A stretch of 64,000 bases of DNA from contig NZ_CP016594.1 in the NCBI RefSeq assembly GCF_001698225.1, positions 4,588,001 through 4,652,000 of the forward strand. The letters run 5' to 3'. Positions 37,570-45,999 of the stretch are shown here, one piece after another (positions within the stretch are counted from its first letter, which is position 1; each line of letters starts with the position of its first letter). The notes beneath the pieces are model-generated. The model did no database searches. It was not told where the DNA came from and saw only the letters and a list, made by a program, of their open reading frames with translations. The stretch is from Gordonia terrae. Lineage in GTDB: Bacteria; Actinomycetota; Actinomycetes; Mycobacteriales; Mycobacteriaceae. A program made the position numbers and the translations under genes.

Positions 37570-38060
37570 TGCCCGCCTTCGATCCGAACAACAAACCGGC
37601 GCAGCTGGATTCACCTGTCGTCAGCAAGTTCATCAAGCTGGGCTCCAAGGCGAACACGGCGCTGTACAAGGCGACCGGCGGCCGGGTCGGCGGCACGTGG
37701 CGCGTGGGCGCGGGCCTCCGCAAACCGGCGCCGGTGTGCCTGCTGACGACGATCGGCCGCAAGTCGGGTCAGCCGCGCACGGCTCCGCTCATCTACCTGC
37801 GCCGCGGCGACTCGTTCGTCGTCGTGGCGTCGCAGGGCGGCTCGGCCAAGCACCCCGCGTGGTACCTCAACCTCCGGGACAACCCGAAGGTCGAGATCCA
37901 GCTCGGCAAGGAGAAGTTCGACCTCGTCGCACGCACGGCCACTGATGCCGAACGCGCCGATCTGTGGCCGGATCTGGTCGACACCTATGCCGACTACGAC
38001 ACCTACGCTGCCTGGACGGAGCGGACGATCCCGGTGGTCATCTGCGAGCCGGTTGCATAG
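37569..38060 (+). CDS. ddn: Deazaflavin (F420)-dependent nitroreductase-family protein Ddn
   Basis: 163 residues from ATG 37569 in TGATG with fadA5. Split beta-barrel of the Ddn family: LLTTIGRKSGQPRTAPLIY near 57-75 and FVVVASQGGSAKHPAWYLNL near 82-101 (F420 binding). Same neighbour order as Rv3546-Rv3547 in M. tuberculosis, where Ddn is the enzyme that activates pretomanid. Its natural substrate is unresolved; a quinone reductase role has been proposed. Confidence 0.88.
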
Positions 38061-38083
38061 CTCTAGCCAGACACCCCATCCCT

Positions 38084-38182
38084 GCTCCCTGAGGTGTGAG
38101 GAGCGATAGCGACGAGCCACGAAGGGCACCAACGCATCTCGCCAGGACCCTTCGAGGCTCGCTTCGCTCGCACCTCAGGGAG
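38084..38182. repeat. Dispersed palindromic repeat, full inverted copy
   Basis: Left arm 38084-38126 (GCTCCCTGAGGTGTGAG...GAAGGG) pairs imperfectly with right arm 38148-38182 (CCCTTCGAGGCTCG...CAGGGAG). It follows the ddn stop and could end transcription. Confidence 0.75.
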
Positions 38183-38283
38183 CGCGAAGTCGACCCGCCC
38201 GCACCTCAGGGAGCGCGAAGTCGGCCCGCTCGCACCTCAGGTAGCGCGAAGTCGACCCGCCCGCACCTCAGGGAGCAGAAGCC
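38169..38283. repeat. 31-bp tandem repeat extending the right arm
   Basis: Units begin at 38169, 38200, 38231 and 38262 at an exact 31-base period. Each begins CGCACCTCAGG (third unit CAGGTAGC) and ends in GCGAAGTCG-CCCGC variants. The first unit is the end of the palindromic repeat's right arm. No coding content; ends 16 bases before the DinB-fold gene stop. Confidence 0.85.
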
Positions 38284-38298
38284 GTCGCGCTCTGTACT

Positions 38299-38925
38299 TC
38301 AGGCCACCCATCCCACCGACTGCCGGCCGGTCCAGTTGGCGAGCCGCTCGGTGGGTCCGGCCTCCGGGCGCGGCTCGACGACGGGGCCGAACGGGACACC
38401 GGGATCGGTGCGAATCGCGGCCGGGATGAACTGGCGTGCCACCCCGAGCGTCGTCTCGGCGAGTTCGGCGTCGGCCTCCGGAGGCCGACCGGTGGCGACC
38501 GCCAGATCCCAGCCGTGGACGAGTGTTTCACTGACATAACCCCACAGGGCACCGGCGCCCGGGACTTCGCCCCATGGCACCTGGACCATCGCGGAGAGCT
38601 TGGCGTCATCCGACCATGAGTCGAGCGCCTGGTCGATGAAGGCCGCGTAGGTCCGGGCGTCGAACTGTTCGGCGATCGACGCCATCGTGCGGATGTCGAC
38701 ACCCTCGGCCAGCGCGGCCGCGCGTTCGGCGACGGCGACGAGGTGGGCCGACAGCGTTCGGACGTCGAACTCGTCGCACGGCGTCGGCGAGTCGAGTTGG
38801 TCGTCGGACACTCCGTCGAGCAGTTCCACGACCCATGCGGTGGCGGCGCGGAACGCCGGCCGGGGATCGTCGAGGGCGGGCGTCGCCTCGGGAGTGGGTG
38901 CGGAGTTCGTGGTCGCTGCGTTCAT
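38299..38925 (-). CDS. TIGR03086/DinB-fold (mycothiol-dependent maleylpyruvate isomerase-like) protein
   Basis: 208 residues from ATG 38925 with GAGAGGAC upstream. Starts with a low-complexity Thr/Pro/Ala leader, then a four-helix DinB fold: LSAHLVAVAERAAALAEG near 65-82 and ETLVHGWDLAVATGRPP near 132-148, giving metal-ligand His residues. Function not known. Divergent from the WYL regulator, which probably controls it. Confidence 0.8.
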   Translation of the reverse strand: MNAATTNSAPTPEATPALDDPRPAFRAATAWVVELLDGVSDDQLDSPTPCDEFDVRTLSAHLVAVAERAAALAEGVDIRTMASIAEQFDARTYAAFIDQALDSWSDDAKLSAMVQVPWGEVPGAGALWGYVSETLVHGWDLAVATGRPPEADAELAETTLGVARQFIPAAIRTDPGVPFGPVVEPRPEAGPTERLANWTGRQSVGWVA

Positions 38926-39018
38926 GGTGTCGTCCTCTCGTGGGGTTTCGGGTACGTCGACCAGTGAAGTCCCGATACACGACACCTTCTGTCATGTATT
39001 TCCGGAAGAATCTCCCCC

Positions 39019-40014
39019 GTGCGCGCTGAACGCCTCATCGCCCTGCTCATGGTGCTGAAGAAGCACGACCGGGTCACCGCCGCGGTGCTGGCCGCCGAAC
39101 TCGGGGTCTCCGAGCGAACCGTGCTGCGTGACATCGACGCGTTGTCCCTGTCCGGTGTCCCCGTGTACGCCGAGAGGGGTCGCCACGGCGGGTTTGCACT
39201 CCTGCCCGGATACCGCACCGATCTCACCGGACTGACCGTCGACGAGGCGACCTCCCTCCTGGCCGGGACGGGCCGGTTGGACTCCCCCGCGTTCACCAGC
39301 GCCATGCGAAAGGTGACCGCGGCGCTCCCGGAGGCGCACCGCGGCCACGCGGTCCGCGCCGCCCAGCGGGTTCTGGTCCGGCCGGAAGGGTTCGTCCGCG
39401 CACCCGAGCGACTCGAGTCGCTCGACGCCGTGCAGACCGCTGTCCTCGAGGGGCGTCGGATACGCATGTGCTACCGCCGGCGAGGCGCGGACGAGGCCCG
39501 TGAACACGTCCTCGACCCGATCGGACTCATCGTCGCCGGCGACACCTGGTATCTCGTCGCCTCCGGACGACGCCCGGGGACCACCGAGACGGCCGCCACC
39601 CGGAAGGACGGACCGGGCAAGGGTTCCGACGAACGGATGTACCGCATCTCCAGGATGCGCGACGTCGAGGTCCTCGACGAGCCCGCACAACGGGACGACG
39701 AGGTTGACCTCGCCGCGATCTGGGAACGACGCCGCGACGCGTTCCGCAGCTCGTTCGAACCCGTCGACGTGGTCGTCGACTGTGCCGCCGACGATGCCGA
39801 GCGCCTTGGGATGATCGCCACCGCCGTCGACACGATTCGCCGGCCGGGCGACCGCTGTCACCTCGAACTCCATTTCGCCGATCATCGACATGCCACCCGC
39901 GCCCTGTGGACGTCGATGTTCGATCACGATTTCGCCGTGGTGGAGCCGAGGTGGTTGCGGGACGCACTGTCCGCTCGCGCCCGATCGATCGGAGGGGTGC
40001 GCGGACCGGGTTGA
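39019..40014 (+). CDS. YafY-type HTH-WYL transcriptional regulator
   Basis: 331 residues from GTG 39019. N-terminal helix-turn-helix (LAAELGVSERTVLRDIDAL, about 25-43), then a WYL domain about 140-315 with GDTWYLVASGRR near 174-185. WYL proteins sense nucleotides or other ligands. Divergent from the DinB-fold gene with a 93-base shared promoter region. Confidence 0.85.
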   Translation: MRAERLIALLMVLKKHDRVTAAVLAAELGVSERTVLRDIDALSLSGVPVYAERGRHGGFALLPGYRTDLTGLTVDEATSLLAGTGRLDSPAFTSAMRKVTAALPEAHRGHAVRAAQRVLVRPEGFVRAPERLESLDAVQTAVLEGRRIRMCYRRRGADEAREHVLDPIGLIVAGDTWYLVASGRRPGTTETAATRKDGPGKGSDERMYRISRMRDVEVLDEPAQRDDEVDLAAIWERRRDAFRSSFEPVDVVVDCAADDAERLGMIATAVDTIRRPGDRCHLELHFADHRHATRALWTSMFDHDFAVVEPRWLRDALSARARSIGGVRGPG

Positions 40015-40078
40015 GAGTGGTTGCGCCGAACGAATGAATCCCGTGGCGACGCTCCCGGCCCTGTGGTCTGATTCTCAG

Positions 40079-41197
40079 ATGTTCGGAGTCCTCACTCCTT
40101 GTCGGCACGCACTCGACCACGATCTGATGGACCAGTGGCGCTCACACCTGTGCGGTGTCTGTATCTCGCTGCGCGACAACCACGGCCAGTCGAGCAGGCT
40201 GACGGTCAACACCGACGCGGTGATGGTCTCGATCCTCACCGCCGCGCAATCGGCGTCGGAGTGCGCGTCCACCTCTGCCGGCCGATGCCCCCTTCGCGGA
40301 ATGCGCACGGCGACAGTCGTGTCCGGCGACGAACCGGGCGTCCGCCTGGCCACCACCGCGTCGCTCACCCTGGCCGCAGCGAAGGCTGCCGACGTCGGCA
40401 ACGAGCAACACCACGCGCTCGCGCCCCGCCGGCCGGTCCGCGCGAAACTCGCCGGATACGCCGGGAACCATCTACGCCGGCATGCAGCGGCCGACACCGC
40501 GGTCGCCGACCGGCTCGACATCGATTCCATGATGACGACGCTGTCGCGGCAGGCGGAGATCGAGTCGACGAGCACGGTGCTCGACGACCTCATCGAACCA
40601 TCGGCGGTCGCTGCGGCACAGGTCTTCGCCACCTCGGCGGTGCTCGCCGAGGTCCCCGGCAATCGGGAGCCGCTGCTCGACATCGGCGCGGATTTCGGCC
40701 GCATCGCACACCTGCTCGACGCAGTCGACGACTACGACTCCGATGACGCCGTGGGGCGGTTCAACCCACTCCGCGCGACCGGCACGTCACCCGAGACCGC
40801 CCTCGACCGGTGCCGGCGACTGGCGGCCGCGATCCGGGCGCGCTATGCGGATCTCTTCCTCGCCGACGACCGCTTGCTGCGCGTGGTCCTGCTCGACGGA
40901 CTGCGCCACGCCATCCACAAGCGAATGCACCCTCATTCTGCCGCCATGTCGGTGACCGCCGACTCGCGCACACAGTGGCCACCGCACCGGCCCTTCGGTT
41001 ATCCGACCGAGTGGCCGTACCCGCCGCCGTTCAAGCCGAATCGTTCCTTCGCCGAACGGATTCTGCCCTTCATCGGTGTTTCCTGTTTCGGCAAGGCCTG
41101 CTGCACCGACCATTGGAATCACTTCACCGACAAGTACAAGGATGCGGCCTGCGACGACTGTGACTGCTGCGATTGTTGCGACTGCTGCGATCTCTGA
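40079..41197 (+). CDS. DUF5685-like protein with Cys/Asp-rich C-terminal tail
   Basis: 372 residues from ATG 40079 (MFGVLTPCRHAL), the usual start of the family; an ATG at 40034 would add 15 residues. Residues 22-45 (SHLCGVCISLRDNHGQSS) carry a CxxC pair. Helical core to about 300. After LPFIGVSCFGKACCTDHWNHF the last 15 residues, DDCDCCDCCDCCDL, hold eight Cys and six Asp and look like a metal-binding tail. Function unknown; I do not see a membrane segment. Confidence 0.7.
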   Translation: MFGVLTPCRHALDHDLMDQWRSHLCGVCISLRDNHGQSSRLTVNTDAVMVSILTAAQSASECASTSAGRCPLRGMRTATVVSGDEPGVRLATTASLTLAAAKAADVGNEQHHALAPRRPVRAKLAGYAGNHLRRHAAADTAVADRLDIDSMMTTLSRQAEIESTSTVLDDLIEPSAVAAAQVFATSAVLAEVPGNREPLLDIGADFGRIAHLLDAVDDYDSDDAVGRFNPLRATGTSPETALDRCRRLAAAIRARYADLFLADDRLLRVVLLDGLRHAIHKRMHPHSAAMSVTADSRTQWPPHRPFGYPTEWPYPPPFKPNRSFAERILPFIGVSCFGKACCTDHWNHFTDKYKDAACDDCDCCDCCDCCDL

Positions 41198-41215
41198 CCG
41201 ACTGCTGCGATCTCT
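41161..41215. repeat. GACTGCTGCGAT micro-repeat at the end of the Cys-tailed gene
   Basis: GACTGCTGCGAT recurs at about 41162, 41180 and 41200, with GATTGTTGC variants between, encoding Asp-Cys-Cys repeats. It continues past the stop at 41195-41197, where a second GACTGCTGCGATCTCTG copy is outside the frame. Confidence 0.8.
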
Positions 41216-41251
41216 GGCCTGCGATCTGGGTCCGTCCCAGGGAACGAAGAC

Positions 41252-42898
41252 CTAACCGACTCCGCGGTCGGAGGTGGCCCAGTACTGAGACCGCAGCGCC
41301 TTCTTGTCGGGTTTGCCGAGTGCGGTCAACGGCAGTGCGTCGGCGAAGATCACCTGCTTGGGCGACTGCACCGCGCCCTTGCGGTCTTTGACGGACTGCT
41401 GGATCTCGGTCGTGATGCGGCCTTTCGCCGCATCGTCGGTGTCGGCATCACTGCGGAGCACGACGATCGCGGTGACCGCCTCCCCCCACTTCTCGTCCGG
41501 GACACCGATGACGCCCACCTGACCGACGGCCGGGTGCTCGGCGACGACATCCTCGACCTCGCGCGGGAACACGTTGAACCCGCCGGTGACGATCATGTCC
41601 TTGGTGCGGTCGACGATGAACCAGAATCCGTCCTCGTCCTCGCGAGCGACGTCACCGGTGCGCAGCCAGCCGTCACGGAAGGTGTCCGCGGTCTGCTCCG
41701 GAAGACCGAGGTAACCACCCGCGAGAAGCGGTCCGGCGACACAGATCTCGCCGGGCTCACCCTGCGGGACGGGCTTGTCGTCGGGGCCGAGGAGGGCGGT
41801 GCGCAGGAAGGCCGACGGTCGTCCGCAGCTGCTCAGCCGACGCTGGTCCTCGCCGGGACCCGGATGATCGCCCTTGGCCAGATAGCTGATGACCATCGGG
41901 GCCTCGGACTGGCCGTAGTACTGCGCGAAGATCGGCCCGAAACGCTCGATGGCCTCGGCGAGACGTACCGGATTGATCGGCGACGCACCGTAATACACGG
42001 TCTCCAGTGACGACAGGTCGCGCGTCTTCGAGTCCGGGTGGTCCATCAGCGCGTACAGCATCGACGGCACCAGCATCGTCGCGGTGATCTTCTGCTCCTC
42101 GATCGTGCGCAGCACCTCCGCCGGGTCGAACTTGGACAGCACCACCATCGATCCGCCCTTCATCAGGGTCGGCACGAAGAACGCCGCACCGGCATGCGAC
42201 AGCGGGGTGCAGAGCAGGAACCGCGGGTGTTCCGGCCATTCCCATTCCGCGAGCTGGATCTGCGTCATCGTCGACATGGCCCGGGCGGTGCCGATGACAC
42301 CCTTGGGTTTGCCCGTCGTCCCACCCGTGTAGGTGATCGAGACAACGTGGTCGGGCGAGAGATGCGCCGCCGCAAGAGGCTTGGGGTCGAAGTTCTCGGC
42401 CTCGGCGATCACGTCGCGCGCGTGGGCGGCCAGCTGCTCGGGTACCGGCCCGAGTGTCAGCACCTGCTTGAGGCCGGGCACTCGTTCGAGCAGCGCCGCC
42501 GCCCGCTCGACGAACATGGGGACCGGATCGATGATCAGGGTCGACACACCGGCGTCGGACAGCACGTAGGCGTGGTCGTCGAGCGACCCCAGCGGGTGCA
42601 GCGCGGTACGACGCCATCCCTGGGTCTGGCCGGCGCCGATCACGAACAGCACCTCCGGACGATTCAGCGCGAGCAGGCCGACCGCGGTTCCGGTGCCGGC
42701 CCCCAATCCCTCGAAGGCCTGGATGTACCGGCTGATCGACGCGGCCATCTCGCCGCCGGTCATCTCGGTGTCACCGAGGGACAGCACGGTGCGGTCGGCG
42801 TGCCGCCGCAACGCCGCGACCATCAGGTCGCCCATGTGCGTGCCCCCGCGCAGGTGATCGAAGTCGGCCGGTGGTGTCGTCGTACCCTCGTTCGTCAT
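41252..42898 (-). CDS. Acyl-CoA ligase, FadD8-like, with two KstR sites
   Basis: 548 residues from ATG 42898; a GTG at 42904 is the alternative. ANL ligase with YTGGTTGKPKGV near 191-202, YYGQSEAPMV near 308, WLRTGDVA near 415 and a final GKPDKKALR near 535. Resembles FadD8 of the mycobacterial KstR regulon rather than FadD17 or FadD19, but I hold the exact orthology as unsure. Two KstR-like palindromes stand 12 and 68 bases upstream, so it is likely induced with sterol. Substrate not known. Confidence 0.85.
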   Translation of the reverse strand: MTNEGTTTPPADFDHLRGGTHMGDLMVAALRRHADRTVLSLGDTEMTGGEMAASISRYIQAFEGLGAGTGTAVGLLALNRPEVLFVIGAGQTQGWRRTALHPLGSLDDHAYVLSDAGVSTLIIDPVPMFVERAAALLERVPGLKQVLTLGPVPEQLAAHARDVIAEAENFDPKPLAAAHLSPDHVVSITYTGGTTGKPKGVIGTARAMSTMTQIQLAEWEWPEHPRFLLCTPLSHAGAAFFVPTLMKGGSMVVLSKFDPAEVLRTIEEQKITATMLVPSMLYALMDHPDSKTRDLSSLETVYYGASPINPVRLAEAIERFGPIFAQYYGQSEAPMVISYLAKGDHPGPGEDQRRLSSCGRPSAFLRTALLGPDDKPVPQGEPGEICVAGPLLAGGYLGLPEQTADTFRDGWLRTGDVAREDEDGFWFIVDRTKDMIVTGGFNVFPREVEDVVAEHPAVGQVGVIGVPDEKWGEAVTAIVVLRSDADTDDAAKGRITTEIQQSVKDRKGAVQSPKQVIFADALPLTALGKPDKKALRSQYWATSDRGVG

Positions 42899-42909
42899 GA
42901 ACACCAGAC

Positions 42910-42923
42910 TAGGACGTGTTACA
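42910..42923. promoter_or_regulatory. KstR-type operator (degenerate) of the fadD8-like gene
   Basis: TAGGACGTGTTACA: two mismatches to the core, starting 12 bases upstream of the ligase start. Confidence 0.6.
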
Positions 42924-42964
42924 GCCAGAGGGAAGAATCTCCACCAAAACAGACCCTCCAGCCG

Positions 42965-42980
42965 ATAGAACCTGTTCTAC
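42965..42980. promoter_or_regulatory. KstR-type operator between the fadD8-like and GNAT genes
   Basis: ATAGAACCTGTTCTAC contains perfect TAGAACCTGTTCTA. 67 bases from the ligase start, 88 from the divergent GNAT gene. Confidence 0.88.
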
Positions 42981-43067
42981 ATTTGCGCCTCGAGGGCGAG
43001 GTCCGGCATCCGATGCGCGCACCGGATGTCCACCACATGGTGACCGACGGTGACCTAGGATCGAGGC

Positions 43068-43724
43068 ATGACTGATCTCGACCTCGCCACCACCCGACGA
43101 GACATCGCCGACGCCCTGCTGACCGCTCTCGAACGTCGCCATGAGGTCCTCGATGCCATCGTGGACGCCGAGAATCACGACCAGGCCGTCGCCGCAATCG
43201 TCGAGCTGCTCGGGAAGTCCCGGCTCGGCGCCGAGGCCATTCTGGACATGAAGCTCGACCAGCTCACCAAGGACGACCGTCGCAAGAACCAGGCCGAGCT
43301 CGACGACCTGAACAGTTCCCTCACCTTCACGCTGGCCGAGCGGCCGGCGAGCAGCGGTGACACGCTCGACCTCCGTCCGTTCGACCCGTCCGCCGACGCG
43401 GAACTGTTCTCGGCGCGGACCAACGAGATCGGCACCGCCGGAGACGGTTCCGGTGCTCCCGCCGGAGATGTCGCGGCCGAGATCAGCGCCGCCACCGACC
43501 GGGTCGACGCCGAGGAAGCCGTCTGGCTGGTGGCCGTCGAGGGCGAATCGAAGGTGGGCTTCGTATTCGGCGAACTGAAGGACGGCGAGATCGACCTGCG
43601 CATCTGGATCCATCCCCAGTTCCGCAAGTCGGGGTACGGCACCGCCGCGCTGCGCAAGTCGCGTTCGGAGATGGCCGCCTACTTCCCGGGCGTGCCGATG
43701 GTCGTCCGCGCGCCGGGCGCCTGA
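43068..43724 (+). CDS. GyrA/ParC-like helical segment fused to a GNAT acetyltransferase
   Basis: 218 residues. Residues about 12-86 (IADALLTALERRHEVLDAIV, AEAILDMKLDQLTKDDRRK) strongly resemble the coiled-coil and ILxMxLxxLT segment of the GyrA/ParC breakage-reunion domain, without any catalytic Tyr. Residues about 95-218 are a GNAT domain, with EIDLRIWIHPQFRKSGYGTAAL near 175-196 (acetyl-CoA loop FRKSGYGTA). Function unknown; the fusion suggests binding to a topoisomerase-like partner or simply reuse of the fold. Confidence 0.8.
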   Translation: MTDLDLATTRRDIADALLTALERRHEVLDAIVDAENHDQAVAAIVELLGKSRLGAEAILDMKLDQLTKDDRRKNQAELDDLNSSLTFTLAERPASSGDTLDLRPFDPSADAELFSARTNEIGTAGDGSGAPAGDVAAEISAATDRVDAEEAVWLVAVEGESKVGFVFGELKDGEIDLRIWIHPQFRKSGYGTAALRKSRSEMAAYFPGVPMVVRAPGA

Positions 43725-43742
43725 CTCACATCCATACCAGCC

Positions 43743-43776
43743 GAACACCCACCGCCACACGGGGCGGTGGGTGTTC
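43743..43776. terminator. Bidirectional hairpin terminator
   Basis: GAACACCCACCGCC (43743-43756) pairs exactly with GGCGGTGGGTGTTC (43763-43776), a 14-base stem with a 6-base loop. Between the convergent GNAT and NTF2-like genes. Confidence 0.85.
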
Positions 43777-43800
43777 GTTGCGTGCGAAAGTGCCCGGCGG

Positions 43801-44181
43801 TCAGGCGCGTTGGGGCCGCGGGAGCCCGAAGTGGGCGACGATCGCACGGATCCGGTTGTCCTCGTCGATCACGAAGGTCTCCGACACCGTCGCCCCCAGT
43901 CGTAGCGCCTTGGGTCGGACGTGCACGACGTAGCGCGTGGTCACGCTGTGACCGTCGACCGTTGCGGTGAAGTCCGAGACCCGATGGATGAGGCGGAATT
44001 GCGGACCGCGGGCGAGGCTACGGGTGATATGGCCGCCGTTGCGTCCGGTCTTGACGCCGAACTCCACCCGGGTGCAGTCCGGGTGCAGCGCGACCGCAGA
44101 CGGATCGTGACTGACCAGGGCATCGACATAGGCCCTGGCCGCTGCGATCCGGTCGCCCGACGAATCGGCGGGTGACGTCAT
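43801..44181 (-). CDS. NTF2-like protein at the end of the SDR operon
   Basis: 126 residues. NTF2/SnoaL-like fold: ARAYVDALVSHDPSAVALHP near 14-33, TRVEFGVKTGRNG near 37-49, and a C-terminal beta sheet. The start overlaps the SDR stop by four bases (ATGA), so it belongs with the KstR2-type SDR operon. I know of no M. tuberculosis counterpart at this place. Role inferred: an isomerase or hydrolase for a ring C/D intermediate, or a stabilising partner. Confidence 0.78.
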   Translation of the reverse strand: MTSPADSSGDRIAAARAYVDALVSHDPSAVALHPDCTRVEFGVKTGRNGGHITRSLARGPQFRLIHRVSDFTATVDGHSVTTRYVVHVRPKALRLGATVSETFVIDEDNRIRAIVAHFGLPRPQRA

Positions 44182-45074
44182 CGCGCGCCGTACACCGGCA
44201 TCGGCACCGGCGCCTTCGCCAGGATCTCCTCGATCACCGGGCCGAGCTCACCAGCCTCCCAGCGAGACCCCTTGTCCCGCTCGATGCTTCGTTGCCAGCC
44301 ATCGGTGACCGAGATCTTGCCGCCCTCGACCTCGAACACCCGGCCGGTCACCGAGCCCGCTGCGGGCGAACCGAGCCAGACCACGAGCGGCGACACATTT
44401 GCCGGATCCATCGAGTCGAAGGAGCCGTCGGCGGGTGCGGCCATCTGAGCGGCCATTGCCTCACCGGCGCCCATGGTCATCTGGGTGCGGGCGGCCGGAG
44501 CGATCGCGTTCACGGTGACACCATACGACCCCAGTTCGGCCGCTGCCTGGATCGTCAGGGCCGCGATGCCGGCCTTCGCCGCGACGTAGTTACCCTGGCC
44601 CACCGAACCGTACAGGCCCGCACCGGAACTCGTGTTGATGATGCGTGCCTGCGGAACGTCGCCGGCCTTGGCCTGCGCGCGCCAGTGCGCGGCCGCGTGC
44701 CGCAGTCCGACGAAGTGCCCTTTGAGGTGCACCCGGACGACTGCATCCCATTCGTCCTCCGACAACGAGACCAGCATCCGGTCGCGGACGAAACCCGCAT
44801 TGTTGACCAGGATGTCGAGGCGCCCGAAGGTGGAGAGCGCGGTCTCGACCATGGCCGCTCCCGCATCCCAGTCCGCGACATCACCCACCGATGCGACGGC
44901 CTGCCCGCCCGCGGCGACGATCTCGTCGACCACCTCGCTCGCCGGATCCTCGGCGTAATCGTTGACCACGACCTTCGCGCCGTCGGCGGCGAACGCGAGG
45001 GCGTGGGCACGTCCGATGCCCTGGCCGGCACCGGTCACGATGACGACTCGACCCTCATTCATTGTGCTGGTCAC
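44178..45074 (-). CDS. Short-chain dehydrogenase (Rv3548c-like)
   Basis: 298 residues from GTG 45074 with GGAAAGGAAA upstream; ATG 45062 is possible. SDR: TGAGQGIG near 14-21, NNAG near 92-95, catalytic Ser149, Tyr162 and Lys166 by motif (NTSSGAGLYG, NYVAAKAG). Equivalent of Rv3548c in order. In KstR2-regulated gene sets; its substrate is not established. Confidence 0.85.
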   Translation of the reverse strand: MTSTMNEGRVVIVTGAGQGIGRAHALAFAADGAKVVVNDYAEDPASEVVDEIVAAGGQAVASVGDVADWDAGAAMVETALSTFGRLDILVNNAGFVRDRMLVSLSEDEWDAVVRVHLKGHFVGLRHAAAHWRAQAKAGDVPQARIINTSSGAGLYGSVGQGNYVAAKAGIAALTIQAAAELGSYGVTVNAIAPAARTQMTMGAGEAMAAQMAAPADGSFDSMDPANVSPLVVWLGSPAAGSVTGRVFEVEGGKISVTDGWQRSIERDKGSRWEAGELGPVIEEILAKAPVPMPVYGAR

Positions 45075-45120
45075 ACTGTTTCCTTTCCGAACTGCTCTCG
45101 GACCCGATCCGCGCCGGGTC

Positions 45121-45909
45121 TCAGACTGCGTTACCGGCGGTCGCGGCGTCGAGGAATGCCGGTTTCTCGCCGCCCCCGTGCACGGTCAGCGTCGATCCGC
45201 TGATGTAACCGGCGAGTGGTGACAGCAGGAACGCGACCGCATTGCCCACGTCGGCGGGCGTGGCCATGCGGCCCATCGGGATGGTCGCACCCACCGCCGC
45301 GACGCCGGCGTCGTCGCCGTAGTGCAGGTGCGACTGCTCGGTGACGACCGGACCGGCGATCACCGAGTTCACCCGCACCCGCGGCGCCCACTCGACGGCC
45401 AGCGAGCTCATCAGGTTGTCGAGCCCGGCCTTCGCCGCCCCGTAGGCCGAGGTCCCGGGTGACGGCCGGTGGCCGCTCACGCTGGAGATGTTCACGATCG
45501 CACCGCCGTCGGGCTGCGTCTGCATCACGGCGTTGGCCGCGCGGGCCACGGCGAGCGGAGCGAGCAGGTTGAGATCGACGATCTTGCTGGCGAATCGGAC
45601 CGATGCGTCGGCGGCCAGTGCGAACGGTGATCCGCCTGCGTTGTTCACCACGCCGTCGATACGTCCGGCGCGCACGATGATCTCGTCCATCATCGCCTCG
45701 ACCGCATCCGCGTCGCGGACGTCGCAGGACACGAAGTCGACCTCACGGAGGTCGTCGGCGAGGTTGTCGGCGTTACGGCCGCAGATCACCGGTCGAGCGC
45801 CGAGCGAGCCCAGCACGCGGGTGATCCCGGCACCCACCCCACGCGCCCCGCCGGTGACCAGCACAACCTTTCCGACCAGGCCCAGCTCGACCTGTGACTG
45901 CGTCTGCAT
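45121..45909 (-). CDS. Short-chain dehydrogenase (Rv3549c-like)
   Basis: 262 residues from ATG 45909; the frame is open further upstream but crosses the KstR2-like operator. SDR: TGGARGVG near 19-26, NNAG near 91-94, SSVSGHRPSPGTSAYGAAKAG near 140-160 giving Ser, Tyr and Lys. Equivalent of Rv3549c. First gene of the minus-strand operon, 46 bases from the Rv3548c-like gene. Confidence 0.85.
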   Translation of the reverse strand: MQTQSQVELGLVGKVVLVTGGARGVGAGITRVLGSLGARPVICGRNADNLADDLREVDFVSCDVRDADAVEAMMDEIIVRAGRIDGVVNNAGGSPFALAADASVRFASKIVDLNLLAPLAVARAANAVMQTQPDGGAIVNISSVSGHRPSPGTSAYGAAKAGLDNLMSSLAVEWAPRVRVNSVIAGPVVTEQSHLHYGDDAGVAAVGATIPMGRMATPADVGNAVAFLLSPLAGYISGSTLTVHGGGEKPAFLDAATAGNAV

Positions 45910-45929
45910 GGGTGCTACCCTACCAAACA

Positions 45930-45947
45930 ACCAAGCACTTGCTTGGT
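45930..45947. promoter_or_regulatory. KstR2-type operator between the SDR and echA20 operons
   Basis: ACCAAGCACTTGCTTGGT has perfect 8-base arms around CT and matches the known KstR2 operator (AAGCAAG-N2-CTTGCTT, with a shorter inner spacer). It serves both divergent operons. Confidence 0.88.
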
Positions 45948-45999
45948 GCGCTTCCGCAGTCCTCCGGGCTGTCCGAGTCGCCCCATGAGAGGAGCCCGC

